The notes: generated from the sequence alone by a model not told the origin. 64,000 nucleotides of DNA from Vibrio brasiliensis LMG 20546 (GCF_000189255.1 NZ_AEVS01000049.1:124001-188000), one strand, 5' to 3'; shown: positions 9,133 through 18,473, numbered from the stretch's first letter. Numbers and translations are program-made.

Positions 9133-10560
9133 ATGAAGAATAATCATCTAAAAGACATGAGCTTATACGCAATTAGCCTGTTCCTAATCAAGGGTGTGTC
9201 GCTGTTTACTTTGCCACTGATGGCTCACTATTTGTCGCCTGATGAACTAGGTCATCTTGAACTGTTGGGCATTACCACTGTGTTCTTTAGTCTCATTGTC
9301 GGATTAGCGATGCATGAGAATCTATACCGTTTTATTGGTCCTGTGCGCCATAAAAAATTGCGTAAAGCTAAGGCGAACAAACTCTACAGCACTTCACTGG
9401 TGATCTCTTTCTCTCTCACTTTGTTGTTGCTAACGCTCTATTTGCTGTTACCGATAAATTTCGATGCCTTTAACTCCAGTCAGATTGGCTTGATGTTAAT
9501 GGTGTTATGCTACGAAGCTCCCCTCGCTATTTGTCTGGCATGGCTACGTCTGCACAATCAAGCAAGCCTGTTTTTTAAGGTCTGTACGATCACTGTTATC
9601 GTTCAGGTCGCCTTGTTAGTCACGGTTCTGACCAATAATCCTGATGTCACCCTGATCTTTGCCATCAATGTTCTCTGCACTCTGGCTCAGTTTCTGTTTC
9701 TGCATTGCTACCTACGCTTCGGTTTCCGTCTGCCTAAGTTTTCACAAGCACGCCAATACCTGCACTATTCGATGCCTTTAATGTTATCAGCAGTGGTCGC
9801 ATTTGGTTTAAGTGGTGCGGAGAGATGGTTGATCGCAGCCGCAACTGATCTGCAAACTCTGGGGATGTACGCTATTGCCGCTAAGTTCGCTCTGGGGGTC
9901 GGCATCTTGATTCAACCATTCCATATGTGGTGGATGCCTAAGCGCTTTGAGTCTCTAAAGGTTCATGGTGCGGACTATACGGCAAGGGTCACTCAACGTG
10001 GCGTTCTGTTGCTATGTTTTATCGCCATCAGCGTCTCCTGGCTGAGTCAGATTTTCATCGCGTTGGCTTTGCCAAGCGCTTATCACCCTGCGATGGGCTA
10101 TGTCAGCCTGACCATTACTATGATGCTGTTCAAGGAACTGGTCGAATTAAGCAACATTGGCGTGTTATATCGTAAGAAAACATCCCAGCTGTTGTACATC
10201 AACATCTTTGCCACCATTGTCGCGCTTGGTGTCTGTCTTGCGACCATCGATTATGGTTTATATGCCATCTTGCTCGCTTTGATCCTTGGTCAGGTTACTC
10301 GCTTTGTTCTCACTCTGTATCGCAGCCAACAACTGTTTAGCCTCAACTACCAGATCCCGGCATTGATTGGTTTGTTGTTACTGACCGTCACCTTTATCGT
10401 TACCAGTCGTTACCATCAACACCTTGAAGTCTCAATGCTGATGCTGGTTCTACAACCTCTGTCGCTACTGGCTTTTGCCATTCGCTGCCGATTAATCAGC
10501 CTTGATTCGATTAAGGGACTGTTTTCAGCCATGCAAACCTATTTAGGTAGAACTCAATGA
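9133..10560 (+). CDS. sypK: SypK polysaccharide flippase (Wzx/MATE-like)
   Basis: 475 residues, almost entirely hydrophobic, with about 12-14 predicted membrane segments, starting MKNNHLKDMSLYAISLFLIKGVS like oligosaccharide flippases of the Wzx/RfbX group. It should move the lipid-linked repeat unit across the inner membrane. The ATG at 9133 follows GGGAGGGTAAGTCC, a strong ribosome site; an in-frame ATG at 9091 inside sypJ would add 14 non-hydrophobic residues and is less likely. It overlaps sypL by 4 bases (ATGA). Confidence 0.88.
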   Translation: MKNNHLKDMSLYAISLFLIKGVSLFTLPLMAHYLSPDELGHLELLGITTVFFSLIVGLAMHENLYRFIGPVRHKKLRKAKANKLYSTSLVISFSLTLLLLTLYLLLPINFDAFNSSQIGLMLMVLCYEAPLAICLAWLRLHNQASLFFKVCTITVIVQVALLVTVLTNNPDVTLIFAINVLCTLAQFLFLHCYLRFGFRLPKFSQARQYLHYSMPLMLSAVVAFGLSGAERWLIAAATDLQTLGMYAIAAKFALGVGILIQPFHMWWMPKRFESLKVHGADYTARVTQRGVLLLCFIAISVSWLSQIFIALALPSAYHPAMGYVSLTITMMLFKELVELSNIGVLYRKKTSQLLYINIFATIVALGVCLATIDYGLYAILLALILGQVTRFVLTLYRSQQLFSLNYQIPALIGLLLLTVTFIVTSRYHQHLEVSMLMLVLQPLSLLAFAIRCRLISLDSIKGLFSAMQTYLGRTQ

Positions 10561-11957
10561 GTCACTCGCAGCGCACCAAAGTCATCATGTTAATGTCCCT
10601 GCTGTGCTTTACTCTGGCCGCAGTATGGACCTTAGTCCCTCACCCGGCACTTGTTGTAGTGTTGTGCTTTGTTCCACTTGGAGCCTTGTTTGTTCTCAAT
10701 CAGACGTTTTGGCTGGTAAGCCTGTTTGTACTGTTCTCATTCTTTCGTATTCACGAAGCCATTCCTGCACTCTATTCATTAAAGATTCCATTATTACTCT
10801 CGCTTGGCGCACTATCTGCCTTAATGTGGCACAGTTTGATCAGTCGCCAACTGACCACCTTCTGGCACCCTAGCTTTACCTGGCTAGCAATTTTCTGGCT
10901 GCTCGTAATGGTGGGGGCGGTTTTATCATCAAACCCCGGGCTTGCTATCACATACTTTAAGAACATTTATTGGAAGATCATTATCATGACTCTGGCTATT
11001 GCCTGGCTGGTAAATAGCGAGGATGCGGTAAGGAAAATCGCAACACTAATCATATTAGCAGGTGGTTTGATTGCCGTCGTGGCACTGTCTAACTCAATTA
11101 ATGGTATCGGTCTGGTTGAAGGCACTCGGGTAACGATTGGACGCCAGCTGGGTTCAATGTTGGGCGATCCAAATGACTTATCGTTAGTTCTGATGTTCCC
11201 ACTCGCTTTTGCGATCAGTTTTGCAACAACCAAAAACATCGGCTTTTCTCGTATCCTTGGTCTAGCTTGTCTCGTTCTAGCATTGTCCGCAGTTATCGCT
11301 ACTCAGAGTCGTGGCGGTTTACTTGGCTCTATCGCAGTATTTGGTATCTTCGGCTTGCGTTTGATTCGTTCTAAAGCCTTGCTATTGGTGATAGGTATTG
11401 TCGCTATGGCGGTACTGTTTGCTGCTGCTGGCATATCAGATCGTCAGTCCGGAGGGGCTGCTGAGGAAGGAATTGATGCTTCAGCTATGGGCCGCTTATA
11501 CGCTTGGGAAGCCGCGTTTAAAATGGCATTAGATAACCCGCTTACCGGGGTTGGGCTCAACAACTTCTACGCTAACTACTTCTTCTACAGCTCTCATTGG
11601 GACGGATTAAACCACGCCGTGCACAGTACATGGTTTGGCGTATTAGCGGAAACTGGCTTCCTCGGTTTAGCGGTATTCATAGGTATCATTGTCTCGCTGA
11701 TAAAAACCAGTCGTAAAACCTTATCGATTCTTGATTCGAATCCGGATTCAGTCTCCCCCTATTTGACCGCCACCGCATTGGCCGTTTATGCCGGAATTAT
11801 CGGCACCATAGTGTCAGGAACCTTTCTAACTCAAGGTTTTACCTGGCCAATTTATATCCTAGCCGCCTTATGTATCGCGATATCTCGTATCACGCAAAAA
11901 CGTTCTCAGATTGAGAACACCCATTCCCAAAGCGAGAAATTAAAACTAACCAACTGA
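10557..11957 (+). CDS. sypL: SypL O-antigen ligase/polymerase-like membrane protein
   Basis: 466 residues with about 11-12 membrane segments and the Wzy_C-type region in the second half, including the large periplasmic loop around residues 295-365 (MGRLYAWEAAFKMALDNPLTGVGLNNF, then an H-containing stretch HAVHSTWFGVLAETG). This arrangement is typical of WaaL/Wzy proteins that polymerise or ligate glycans at the periplasmic face. The start overlaps sypK (ATGA). Its last 55 bases contain the palindromic SypG box that serves sypM. Confidence 0.88.
   Translation: MSHSQRTKVIMLMSLLCFTLAAVWTLVPHPALVVVLCFVPLGALFVLNQTFWLVSLFVLFSFFRIHEAIPALYSLKIPLLLSLGALSALMWHSLISRQLTTFWHPSFTWLAIFWLLVMVGAVLSSNPGLAITYFKNIYWKIIIMTLAIAWLVNSEDAVRKIATLIILAGGLIAVVALSNSINGIGLVEGTRVTIGRQLGSMLGDPNDLSLVLMFPLAFAISFATTKNIGFSRILGLACLVLALSAVIATQSRGGLLGSIAVFGIFGLRLIRSKALLLVIGIVAMAVLFAAAGISDRQSGGAAEEGIDASAMGRLYAWEAAFKMALDNPLTGVGLNNFYANYFFYSSHWDGLNHAVHSTWFGVLAETGFLGLAVFIGIIVSLIKTSRKTLSILDSNPDSVSPYLTATALAVYAGIIGTIVSGTFLTQGFTWPIYILAALCIAISRITQKRSQIENTHSQSEKLKLTN
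11903..11917. promoter_or_regulatory. SypG-box-like perfect palindrome upstream of sypM
   Basis: TTCTCA-GAT-TGAGAA is a perfect 6-3-6 inverted repeat inside the 3' end of sypL, 60 bp before the putative -24 GG of sypM. It matches TTCTCA-N3-TG and is the best of the three copies in this locus. Confidence 0.7.
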
Positions 11958-11976
11958 TTTTATTGGTTAATAAATG

Positions 11977-11992
11977 TGGCACGTAACATGTA
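11977..11992 (+). promoter_or_regulatory. Probable sigma-54 promoter of sypM, weak -12
   Basis: TGGCACGTAACATGTA has a perfect -24 half (TGGCACG), but the -12 dinucleotide at the right spacing is GT (11990-11991) rather than GC. Position relative to the palindrome and to sypM agrees with the other two promoters, so a weakened promoter is the likely reading. Confidence 0.5.
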
Positions 11993-12029
11993 ATGGTCTC
12001 TACATAATGTATAAATGCAGGGATCGACT

Positions 12030-12743
12030 ATGTTGGCACAACAAATTAATCACCTCAAAGTCTGGCTACAGCACCATGATAATCCATCTTATCGCAAGCT
12101 GTTTCTCATTTTGAAAGCCCTCAGAGCATTTGATATTCCGACGCCTCATTGGTGGAACAAAAGCTGCTACTTCCTTTATCACAGTGTGACAAGCTGCTAC
12201 TGCAGCATGTTACGGGTATTGATACACACCCCTGCGTTCAAAGGTCGCCTGAAAGATTATGGCAAGAGGCTTTATCTATTCGGCGGCATACCTTTTGTTT
12301 CAGGCCCATTGTCTATTTCTCTTGGCGATGATTGCCGAGTCTCAGGTCAAACGACCTTCAGTGCCCGACCTCAATCGGATAATCCACAACTGATTGTCGG
12401 TAACAACGTCGACATTGGTTGGCAAAGCACTATCGCAGTTGGTCAACGAGTCATCATTGAAGATAATGTTCGCCTTGCAGGTAAAGCATTCTTGTTCGGC
12501 TATTCTGGCCACTCTCTCGATCCCCAATTGCGTGCTCAGGGCTATGGCGATCTTGATAACGATGTTGGCGATATCATTCTTGAACAAGATGTCTGGCTCG
12601 GAACCAATGTGACGGTGTGCCCTAACGTTACCATTGGTCGTGGCACCATAGTTGGTACTGGTAGTGTGGTGACTAAAAGTCTGCCACCTATGGTCGTTGC
12701 CGCTGGTAATCCAGCGAAAATAATTCGTTCATTGAGCGAGTAA
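12030..12743 (+). CDS. sypM: SypM hexapeptide-repeat acetyltransferase
   Basis: 237 residues. The C-terminal two thirds is a left-handed beta-helix of hexapeptide repeats (VGNNVDIGWQSTIAVG, LEQDVWLGTNVTVCPNVTIG) ending in the classic GTIVGTGSVVTKSLPPM..AGNPAK segment of the LacA/WcaF/maltose acetyltransferase family. It should O-acetylate a sugar of the Syp polysaccharide with acetyl-CoA. The ATG at 12030 is chosen because AGGGA lies 7 nt upstream; the in-frame ATG at 12015 has no ribosome site. First gene of the third transcription unit. Confidence 0.87.
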   Translation: MLAQQINHLKVWLQHHDNPSYRKLFLILKALRAFDIPTPHWWNKSCYFLYHSVTSCYCSMLRVLIHTPAFKGRLKDYGKRLYLFGGIPFVSGPLSISLGDDCRVSGQTTFSARPQSDNPQLIVGNNVDIGWQSTIAVGQRVIIEDNVRLAGKAFLFGYSGHSLDPQLRAQGYGDLDNDVGDIILEQDVWLGTNVTVCPNVTIGRGTIVGTGSVVTKSLPPMVVAAGNPAKIIRSLSE

Positions 12744-12753
12744 GGAGTCGACC

Positions 12754-13869
12754 ATGCGTGATCTTATCGTCTTTGGAGAGGACTTTGGTGGTCTCCCTTC
12801 CAGTACTCAGCATCTGGTAATGCGATTAGCTAAACAACGTAAAGTGTTGTGGATCAATTCAATTGGTTTACGTCAGCCTAAACTGACTCGCCATGACTTA
12901 AAACGAGCTATCGGCAAACTGTTTGGTAAGAGTAAAGGTGGCTTCGACCGCAAGGAAGCGATGCCGGACAATATTACCGTGATTAATCTGCGCACTATTC
13001 CCGCTCCGGGTTCGACTCTCGCTCGTCGTTTAGCGAAGATGATGATCTGCTCACAATTACGTCCAGTTATAAATAAACTAAAGCTTAATGATCCTATCCT
13101 TTGGAGTTCATTACCTACAACCGCAGACCTGTGCGGTAGTCTTGGGGAGTCTGCAGTCGTCTATTACTGTGGTGACGACTTCTCGTCACTCGCCGGGGTT
13201 GATCATGACGTTGTCGCTCAGCATGAGAATAAACTGGTCGAGCACGCTGACCTTATACTGGCAGCCAGCGCTAAGTTACTCGCCAAATTTCCTCAAACGA
13301 AGACTCATTACCTCCCTCATGGAGTCGATACCAAACTGTTCAGTACACCAGCACCTCGCGCCAACGACTTACCAGCAAAAACTCAGCCAATTGCCGGGTT
13401 TTATGGCAGTTTGTCCAACTGGCTAGACTATCCGCTAATAGAGCAAGTATGCAGAGATAATCCAGACTGGCAGTTTGTCTTTATCGGTCCGATAGAGCTC
13501 GCAAGTAACCCGCTACCCAATTTGGATAACGTTCATTACTTAGGGCCGCGCGCTCATCACCAATTGCCAGGTTACAGCCAGCATTGGGACGTTAGCCTGT
13601 TACCCTTTGTCGCAAATGAGCAGATCGCAGCTTGCAGTCCACTTAAGCTCCTAGAGTATCTGGCTGCTGATAGCAGGGTTATCAGCACGCCATTTCCAGC
13701 ACTGGTGCCATACGAGCCGCATGTTGATGTGGTCACTAACGCGGAACAATTCTCTCTGGCCCTAAAACGCGTTTCTCTGCAGCAAGCACGAAGTAAAACA
13801 ATCAACATTGGTGATCAAAGTTGGGACGCAAGAACGGTCACTCTCAATACTATGCTGGAGTCATTATGA
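12754..13869 (+). CDS. sypN: SypN glycosyltransferase
   Basis: 371 residues, GT-B glycosyltransferase of the WfgS/GT4-like group, starting MRDLIVFGEDFGGLPSSTQHL. The donor half begins near residue 205 (PIAGFYGSLSNWLDYPLI) and includes the WDVSLLPFVANEQIAACSPLKLLEYLA segment in which K and E contact the nucleotide sugar. Preceded by AAGGAG 7 nt before the ATG and 10 nt after sypM. It overlaps sypO by 4 bases. Substrate not determinable. Confidence 0.86.
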   Translation: MRDLIVFGEDFGGLPSSTQHLVMRLAKQRKVLWINSIGLRQPKLTRHDLKRAIGKLFGKSKGGFDRKEAMPDNITVINLRTIPAPGSTLARRLAKMMICSQLRPVINKLKLNDPILWSSLPTTADLCGSLGESAVVYYCGDDFSSLAGVDHDVVAQHENKLVEHADLILAASAKLLAKFPQTKTHYLPHGVDTKLFSTPAPRANDLPAKTQPIAGFYGSLSNWLDYPLIEQVCRDNPDWQFVFIGPIELASNPLPNLDNVHYLGPRAHHQLPGYSQHWDVSLLPFVANEQIAACSPLKLLEYLAADSRVISTPFPALVPYEPHVDVVTNAEQFSLALKRVSLQQARSKTINIGDQSWDARTVTLNTMLESL

Positions 13870-15302
13870 ATGAGCTAAAACTGCGCTTGATCGTTATTCT
13901 CAATGGTGCCTGGCGACAGAGATACGTTATTTTTGTGCCGATGCTAATTCTGCCTTTTGTTGGCTACTTTGTCGGAAAGATGGCTCCGACCAATTATGTC
14001 TCTCATACATCAATGCTGATCCAGGAAACCGCTAAGATGAACCCGTTTCTTGAAGATATCGCGGTATCAACCATGCTCAAAGAGAGGCTCAACGCATTAA
14101 GTACTTTACTTAAGAGTCGTCATGTTTTGACTGCGGTGGCGAAAGAACACAACCTGATCAATGACTCAATGTCCGCCGGTGAAAAAGACTACGTAATTAA
14201 CAAATTATCTAGCAGTCTGACGGTTACTCAACCTGGTAAAGACTTCCTCAAAATATCTCTGACCTCGCCTTCACCAACAGGAATGAAAGAGATGTTAGAG
14301 TCAATCAGCGAACACTTTATTGAACAGTTGCTTGCGCCAGAACGCTCATCAATTAAGGACTCCTCTGAGTTCCTGGCGATACATATAGAAAAACGTCGTG
14401 TTGAACTTGATCAGGCAGAAAACGAGTTAGCTGATTTCAAAAATCGCTTCGCCTCAGTGACACCTGAAATGCAGACCCAGTCGTTAGCTCGGTTAGCATC
14501 TTTAAAGCAGAGTTACGCAGAAAAAAGCGCCGAACTTGCAGGGGTTGAACGCAGTTTAGGCTCACTCGATCAGCAGTTATCAAAAACCAATCCAGTTGTC
14601 GGTAAAATAGAAGATCAGATTATTGAAATTCGTAGTGAACTGACTTTACTCAAAGCTAAGTACACTGAAAGCCATAGTGCAGTTCAGGGCAAAGAGCGTG
14701 AACTGCGCAGACTCGAAAACGAGCGTACTTTGCTGCTTCAAATGGAACAGCCGAATATAAGCAGCGACCAGCTTTGGGATATTGCCAGCAGTAATCAACT
14801 TCGCGACCTTGGCGAAATCCAGCCATTGCTGGTCACTCAACTACACAGTTTGCAGCTAGTCAGAGGACGTTACGAGTCACTTAAAGAAGAGACCAAAAGT
14901 CTGCAAGGCATGATTGAAGCATTGGAGCTCGAAGCCAATAGGTTTGGTGACAACGCCAAAACTATGCACCGTTTAGTACGAAATGCAGAGATAAAACGCC
15001 AGCTTTACGATGAATTGATCCAACGTTATGAAATGGCTCAGCTCACTGGTTCACTGGGAGTATTTGAGCAGAACAAACGGGTAAAAATCATCGACCTTCC
15101 TTACACGCCCAGTCGTCCAGCAAATTTGCCAATCGTTATTTTTATCATTGCTGGCTTGGTAGCCGGTATCGGCCTCGGTGCTGGTGTTGCGACTTTAATA
15201 GAACTATTTGACTCTTCTGTACGCCGTAAAGAAGAAATTGAGGCCATCACTAAGGCGCCTCTGTTGACGAATATTCCTAACATCAAACCTTATCATTCAT
15301 AG
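13866..15302 (+). CDS. sypO: SypO chain-length determinant (Wzz-type)
   Basis: 478 residues. An N-terminal membrane segment (about 18-38), a Wzz domain, long coiled-coil regions between about 180 and 390 (for example LDQAENELADFKNRFASVTP and LKQSYAEKSAELAGVERSLG), the proline motif PYTPSRPAN near 415-423 and a second membrane segment (about 425-450). It ends without a kinase domain, so the separate SypD presumably supplies that partner. It sets polysaccharide length and couples export to SypC. The ATG at 13866 has GGAG upstream and overlaps the sypN stop; an in-frame ATG 45 bases earlier is not preferred. Confidence 0.9.
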   Translation: MNELKLRLIVILNGAWRQRYVIFVPMLILPFVGYFVGKMAPTNYVSHTSMLIQETAKMNPFLEDIAVSTMLKERLNALSTLLKSRHVLTAVAKEHNLINDSMSAGEKDYVINKLSSSLTVTQPGKDFLKISLTSPSPTGMKEMLESISEHFIEQLLAPERSSIKDSSEFLAIHIEKRRVELDQAENELADFKNRFASVTPEMQTQSLARLASLKQSYAEKSAELAGVERSLGSLDQQLSKTNPVVGKIEDQIIEIRSELTLLKAKYTESHSAVQGKERELRRLENERTLLLQMEQPNISSDQLWDIASSNQLRDLGEIQPLLVTQLHSLQLVRGRYESLKEETKSLQGMIEALELEANRFGDNAKTMHRLVRNAEIKRQLYDELIQRYEMAQLTGSLGVFEQNKRVKIIDLPYTPSRPANLPIVIFIIAGLVAGIGLGAGVATLIELFDSSVRRKEEIEAITKAPLLTNIPNIKPYHS

Positions 15303-15317
15303 TGAATCGTAATTTGA

Positions 15318-15332
15318 TTATCACAATGAGAC
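15318..15332. promoter_or_regulatory. SypG-box-like palindrome upstream of sypP
   Basis: TTATCA-CAA-TGAGAC, a 6-3-6 repeat with one mismatch in each arm from TTCTCA-N3-TGAGAA, 49 bp before the -24 GG of sypP in the 137-bp gap after sypO. Confidence 0.55.
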
Positions 15333-15380
15333 TCTTACTTTAAACAACACTAAGTAATTAATAAATAACAACAAAACCTT

Positions 15381-15396
15381 TGGCACACTCTATGCT
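15381..15396 (+). promoter_or_regulatory. sigma-54 promoter of sypP
   Basis: TGGCACACTCTATGCT has GG at 15382-15383 and GC at 15394-15395 with exactly 10 bases between, matching TGGCAC-N5-TTGC. It lies 44 bp before the sypP start. Confidence 0.8.
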
Positions 15397-15439
15397 ACCT
15401 CTTATTAAAGTTTTAATAAAAACAATGTCAGGAGAGAGC

Positions 15440-16534
15440 ATGAACAAAAAGAGTAACATCGTCATTCATGTGGTTCAGCACCTAGCCCCTGGTGGATTAG
15501 AAGCGCTGGCACTTAATATGTTGGCTTTTTCAAACCCGGCACGTCGAGTGTTGATCGTCAGCCTTGAAGGTACCAGAGAAGAGGCTCTCGCCAACTGGCC
15601 TAGATTACGCAACGTTGAACACCAACTGGTATTTCTCAACAAACCTGCTGGTTACAGTCTTGCTACCCTGCGCCAGCTATATAAATTGTTCCGTACACTT
15701 AAACCAAGCACCGTACATACCCATCATATTGGCCCCATTCTCTACGGCTCTGTTGCAGCTCGCCTCGCTGGCGTCAAAGCCAGATTACACACTGAGCATG
15801 ACGCCTGGCACTTATCTAATCACAAGCATCGTTCTTTACAGAGAATGGCACTAAAGATTGCTAAGCCTTGTCTTGTTGCTGATGCCAAGCTGGTTCGCGA
15901 TCAGATCGAGCAACACCTGAGCTACGACGATATCACAGTGATTAAAAACGGAATTGATTGTCAGCTATTCAAACCTGGCTCAAAACATCTTGCGCGTCAG
16001 GCGTTAGGTTTGCCTCTCAACACTAAGATCATTGGTAGCGCCGGGCGACTAGAATGGGTCAAAGGTCATGACATTCTGCTCAATGCCTTAGTCACATTAC
16101 CAAACGATGTTCAACTCGTGATTGCTGGTTCAGGTTCACAACGGGAACTATTAGAGCAGCAAGCACAAGCACTTGGCGTTCACCAACGCGTGACCTTTTT
16201 AGGCTTAGTTGATGATATGTGTCGCTTTTATCAATCGTTAGACCTGTTCTGCCTGCCATCGCGTAGTGAAGGTTTCCCACTTTCGACTCTGGAAGCGCAG
16301 GCATGTGACATTGTCACGCTTACTACCGACGTCGGTGCGTGTAACGAAACCTTATGTCCAAACAGTGGATGCGTAGTGGAAAGCGAAAACCCTGACGCCT
16401 TGGCGCAAGCTCTATTTTGCGCTCTCAGCAATCACGACCAACAAGTTTCACCGCGAGAGTTTGTCCTGCAACACAACGATATTCGTCAAATGGTTAAAGC
16501 GTACGATCTTCTGGCAGAGGAGAAAAGCGCATGA
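15440..16534 (+). CDS. sypP: SypP glycosyltransferase (GT4 type)
   Basis: 364 residues, GT-B enzyme. N-terminal HVVQHLAPGGLEALALNML (the GGxE acceptor motif), a VHTHHIGPILYGSVAARLAG segment, and the donor half GSAGRLEWVKGHDILLNAL followed by FCLPSRSEGFPLSTLEAQA (EX7E). The ATG at 15440 follows AGGAGAGAGC; longer in-frame starts at 15380 or 15425 would overlap the sigma-54 element or lack a ribosome site. First gene of the fourth syp unit. It overlaps sypQ by 4 bases. Confidence 0.87.
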   Translation: MNKKSNIVIHVVQHLAPGGLEALALNMLAFSNPARRVLIVSLEGTREEALANWPRLRNVEHQLVFLNKPAGYSLATLRQLYKLFRTLKPSTVHTHHIGPILYGSVAARLAGVKARLHTEHDAWHLSNHKHRSLQRMALKIAKPCLVADAKLVRDQIEQHLSYDDITVIKNGIDCQLFKPGSKHLARQALGLPLNTKIIGSAGRLEWVKGHDILLNALVTLPNDVQLVIAGSGSQRELLEQQAQALGVHQRVTFLGLVDDMCRFYQSLDLFCLPSRSEGFPLSTLEAQACDIVTLTTDVGACNETLCPNSGCVVESENPDALAQALFCALSNHDQQVSPREFVLQHNDIRQMVKAYDLLAEEKSA

Positions 16535-17718
16535 TTGAACTTCTACTAGCAGCACTGTTTGTTGTTTCGAGTATGCTGATTATTTATCACCACGTCGGCT
16601 ATCCTGTTTTGCTTTCATGGTACTCAAAACACCACCCACTCAAGACGGTAAAACACCGTGTCAGGGGCTATAAAAAGGTCAAGAACGACCGTAACTGCGC
16701 TTCGATTACTATCTTAGTCCCGGCTTATAATGAAGAGCAGTGGATCGCTGACAAGATTCGTAATTTGTCATCTCTCGATTACCCGAAAAATCGCTACAAA
16801 GTCATCATTGCCTGTGACGGCTGCAGCGACAATACCGCGCTCATTGCCGAACAAACCATTCAAGAGGCGATTTGCTGCGACACCCATTTTGAAATCAGGG
16901 TATTTGATAATAATCGTGGCAAGGTGGCCGTCGTCAACGAGCAGATGAAAACCATCTCAAGTGATATCACCGCTCTAAGCGATGTGTCGGCTTTAATTTC
17001 GATCGACGCGTTATGGATTGCCAATCGCCACTTCCAAGACCGCCACGTAGGGGTGGTTAACGGTCACTACCAGTTATTCAGTAGCGAAAATGAAGGTGAA
17101 AACCGTTACTGGCAATACCAGAGCAGGGTCAAAATGCATGAAGCGGCCTTAGGTTCCACGCTCGGCGCACACGGCGCGTTTTACCTGTTCCGTACTCATC
17201 TGTTCAGAACCATGGACGACAACACCATCAATGATGACTTTGTCATTCCTATGGAGATTGTCCGTCAGGGTTATTTAGCTGAGTATGAGCCCAAAATGGT
17301 TGCACTAGAGATGGAGGCGACCAATCAAGATAATGACTATCGCCGCCGCTTACGTATCTCAGCAGGCAACATGCAGCAAGCCATCATGCTCGCTGAAATG
17401 TTCCTGCCCCGCTATCGCGGAGTTGCTTTCGCTTTCTTCTCGGGTAAAGGGTTAAGACTGTTGACTCCTTACCTACTGATCCTCTGTTTCGTTTCATCGA
17501 TACTTTTGATGGACAACCCGCTATTTATGGTTGCATTAACTGCCCAAATTGCTCTCTATTCATTAGCAATTCTCAGTTATCTGATGCCATACATTTTTAG
17601 CCACAGAGTCTGCAAGCTTGTGCTGTATATCGTCGCAGGACACTGTGCAAACTTCATTGGTGGCTTACGTTACCTATTCGGTCTTGAATCTGGAAAATGG
17701 TCTCGTGTAGACCAATAA
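16531..17718 (+). CDS. sypQ: SypQ membrane glycosyltransferase (GT2 type)
   Basis: 395 residues. N-terminal membrane segment (about 2-22), a GT-A/GT2 catalytic domain (ITILVPAYNEEQWIADKI, VIIACDGCSDNT, the ALSDVSALIS metal-site region, and the ERY-like acceptor segment NDDFVIPMEIVRQGY), then three or four C-terminal membrane segments after residue 290. This is the processive-like architecture of membrane GT2 enzymes. The start overlaps sypP (ATGA) and is coupled to it. Likely role: adding a sugar of the Syp repeat at the membrane. Confidence 0.87.
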   Translation: MIELLLAALFVVSSMLIIYHHVGYPVLLSWYSKHHPLKTVKHRVRGYKKVKNDRNCASITILVPAYNEEQWIADKIRNLSSLDYPKNRYKVIIACDGCSDNTALIAEQTIQEAICCDTHFEIRVFDNNRGKVAVVNEQMKTISSDITALSDVSALISIDALWIANRHFQDRHVGVVNGHYQLFSSENEGENRYWQYQSRVKMHEAALGSTLGAHGAFYLFRTHLFRTMDDNTINDDFVIPMEIVRQGYLAEYEPKMVALEMEATNQDNDYRRRLRISAGNMQQAIMLAEMFLPRYRGVAFAFFSGKGLRLLTPYLLILCFVSSILLMDNPLFMVALTAQIALYSLAILSYLMPYIFSHRVCKLVLYIVAGHCANFIGGLRYLFGLESGKWSRVDQ

Positions 17719-17727
17719 GGATAAATT

Positions 17728-18366
17728 ATGAGCAACGTATCAACACATATGTCTATCTGGTTAGCAAAACGTCTTTTTGACCTGTTCGGCGCTATTTTCG
17801 GCTTACTGCTGCTGTCGCCATTCATTCCCGCTATTGCTTTGGCGATTAAAATCAGCTCTCCGGGACCGGTATTTTACAAGCAGCTCAGAGTTGGTAAATC
17901 GACACCAGAAAAAATGGTCTTCTTCGAAATCATTAAATTCCGCACCATGTATCAAGACGCTGAGCAACGTACCGGGGCAGTATGGGCTACCGAGAATGAT
18001 CCTCGCATCACTCCAGTAGGTCGCTTTCTGCGTAAAACCCGTCTTGATGAGATCCCTCAACTTTTCAACGTAGTGATGGGAGATATGTCGTTGATTGGCC
18101 CACGCCCGGAACGTCCAAGCTTCTACAACAAGTTAGAGACTGCCATTCCCTACTTCGCTGACCGTACCTATGGTGTAATGCCAGGTATTACCGGACTGGC
18201 CCAGGTCAACCAAGGCTACGACACATGTATTGACGACGTGCGTCGTAAAGTGGGTTATGACCATAGTTACGCACTTTCGCTATGTTCGATGAAGTCATGG
18301 TTGACAATGGACATGAGTATCATCACAAAAACCATCATTGTGATGTTTGATGGTCGAGGTCGATAG
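17728..18366 (+). CDS. sypR: SypR initiating undecaprenyl-phosphate sugar-phosphate transferase
   Basis: 212 residues, the catalytic C-terminal half of the WcaJ/WbaP family (PF02397): one membrane re-entrant helix (about 12-38, RLFDLFGAIFGLLLLSPF), then KFRTMYQDAE, the TRLDEIPQLFNVVMGDMSLIGPRPERP catalytic block and the VMPGITGLAQVNQG block. It transfers the first sugar phosphate to undecaprenyl phosphate. It lacks the N-terminal membrane domain of WcaJ, as in short PglC-like members. Last gene of the syp locus; a non-coding stretch and tRNA genes follow. Confidence 0.92.
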   Translation: MSNVSTHMSIWLAKRLFDLFGAIFGLLLLSPFIPAIALAIKISSPGPVFYKQLRVGKSTPEKMVFFEIIKFRTMYQDAEQRTGAVWATENDPRITPVGRFLRKTRLDEIPQLFNVVMGDMSLIGPRPERPSFYNKLETAIPYFADRTYGVMPGITGLAQVNQGYDTCIDDVRRKVGYDHSYALSLCSMKSWLTMDMSIITKTIIVMFDGRGR

Positions 18367-18473
18367 GCACTGCATGTGTGTGATTTAATGCACATTTTGC
18401 TATCTAGCGTGAATAAAACAGCAACAATTCGCTTAGATATAAAGCAAACAGGCTAAAATCGATAAAAATGCTC

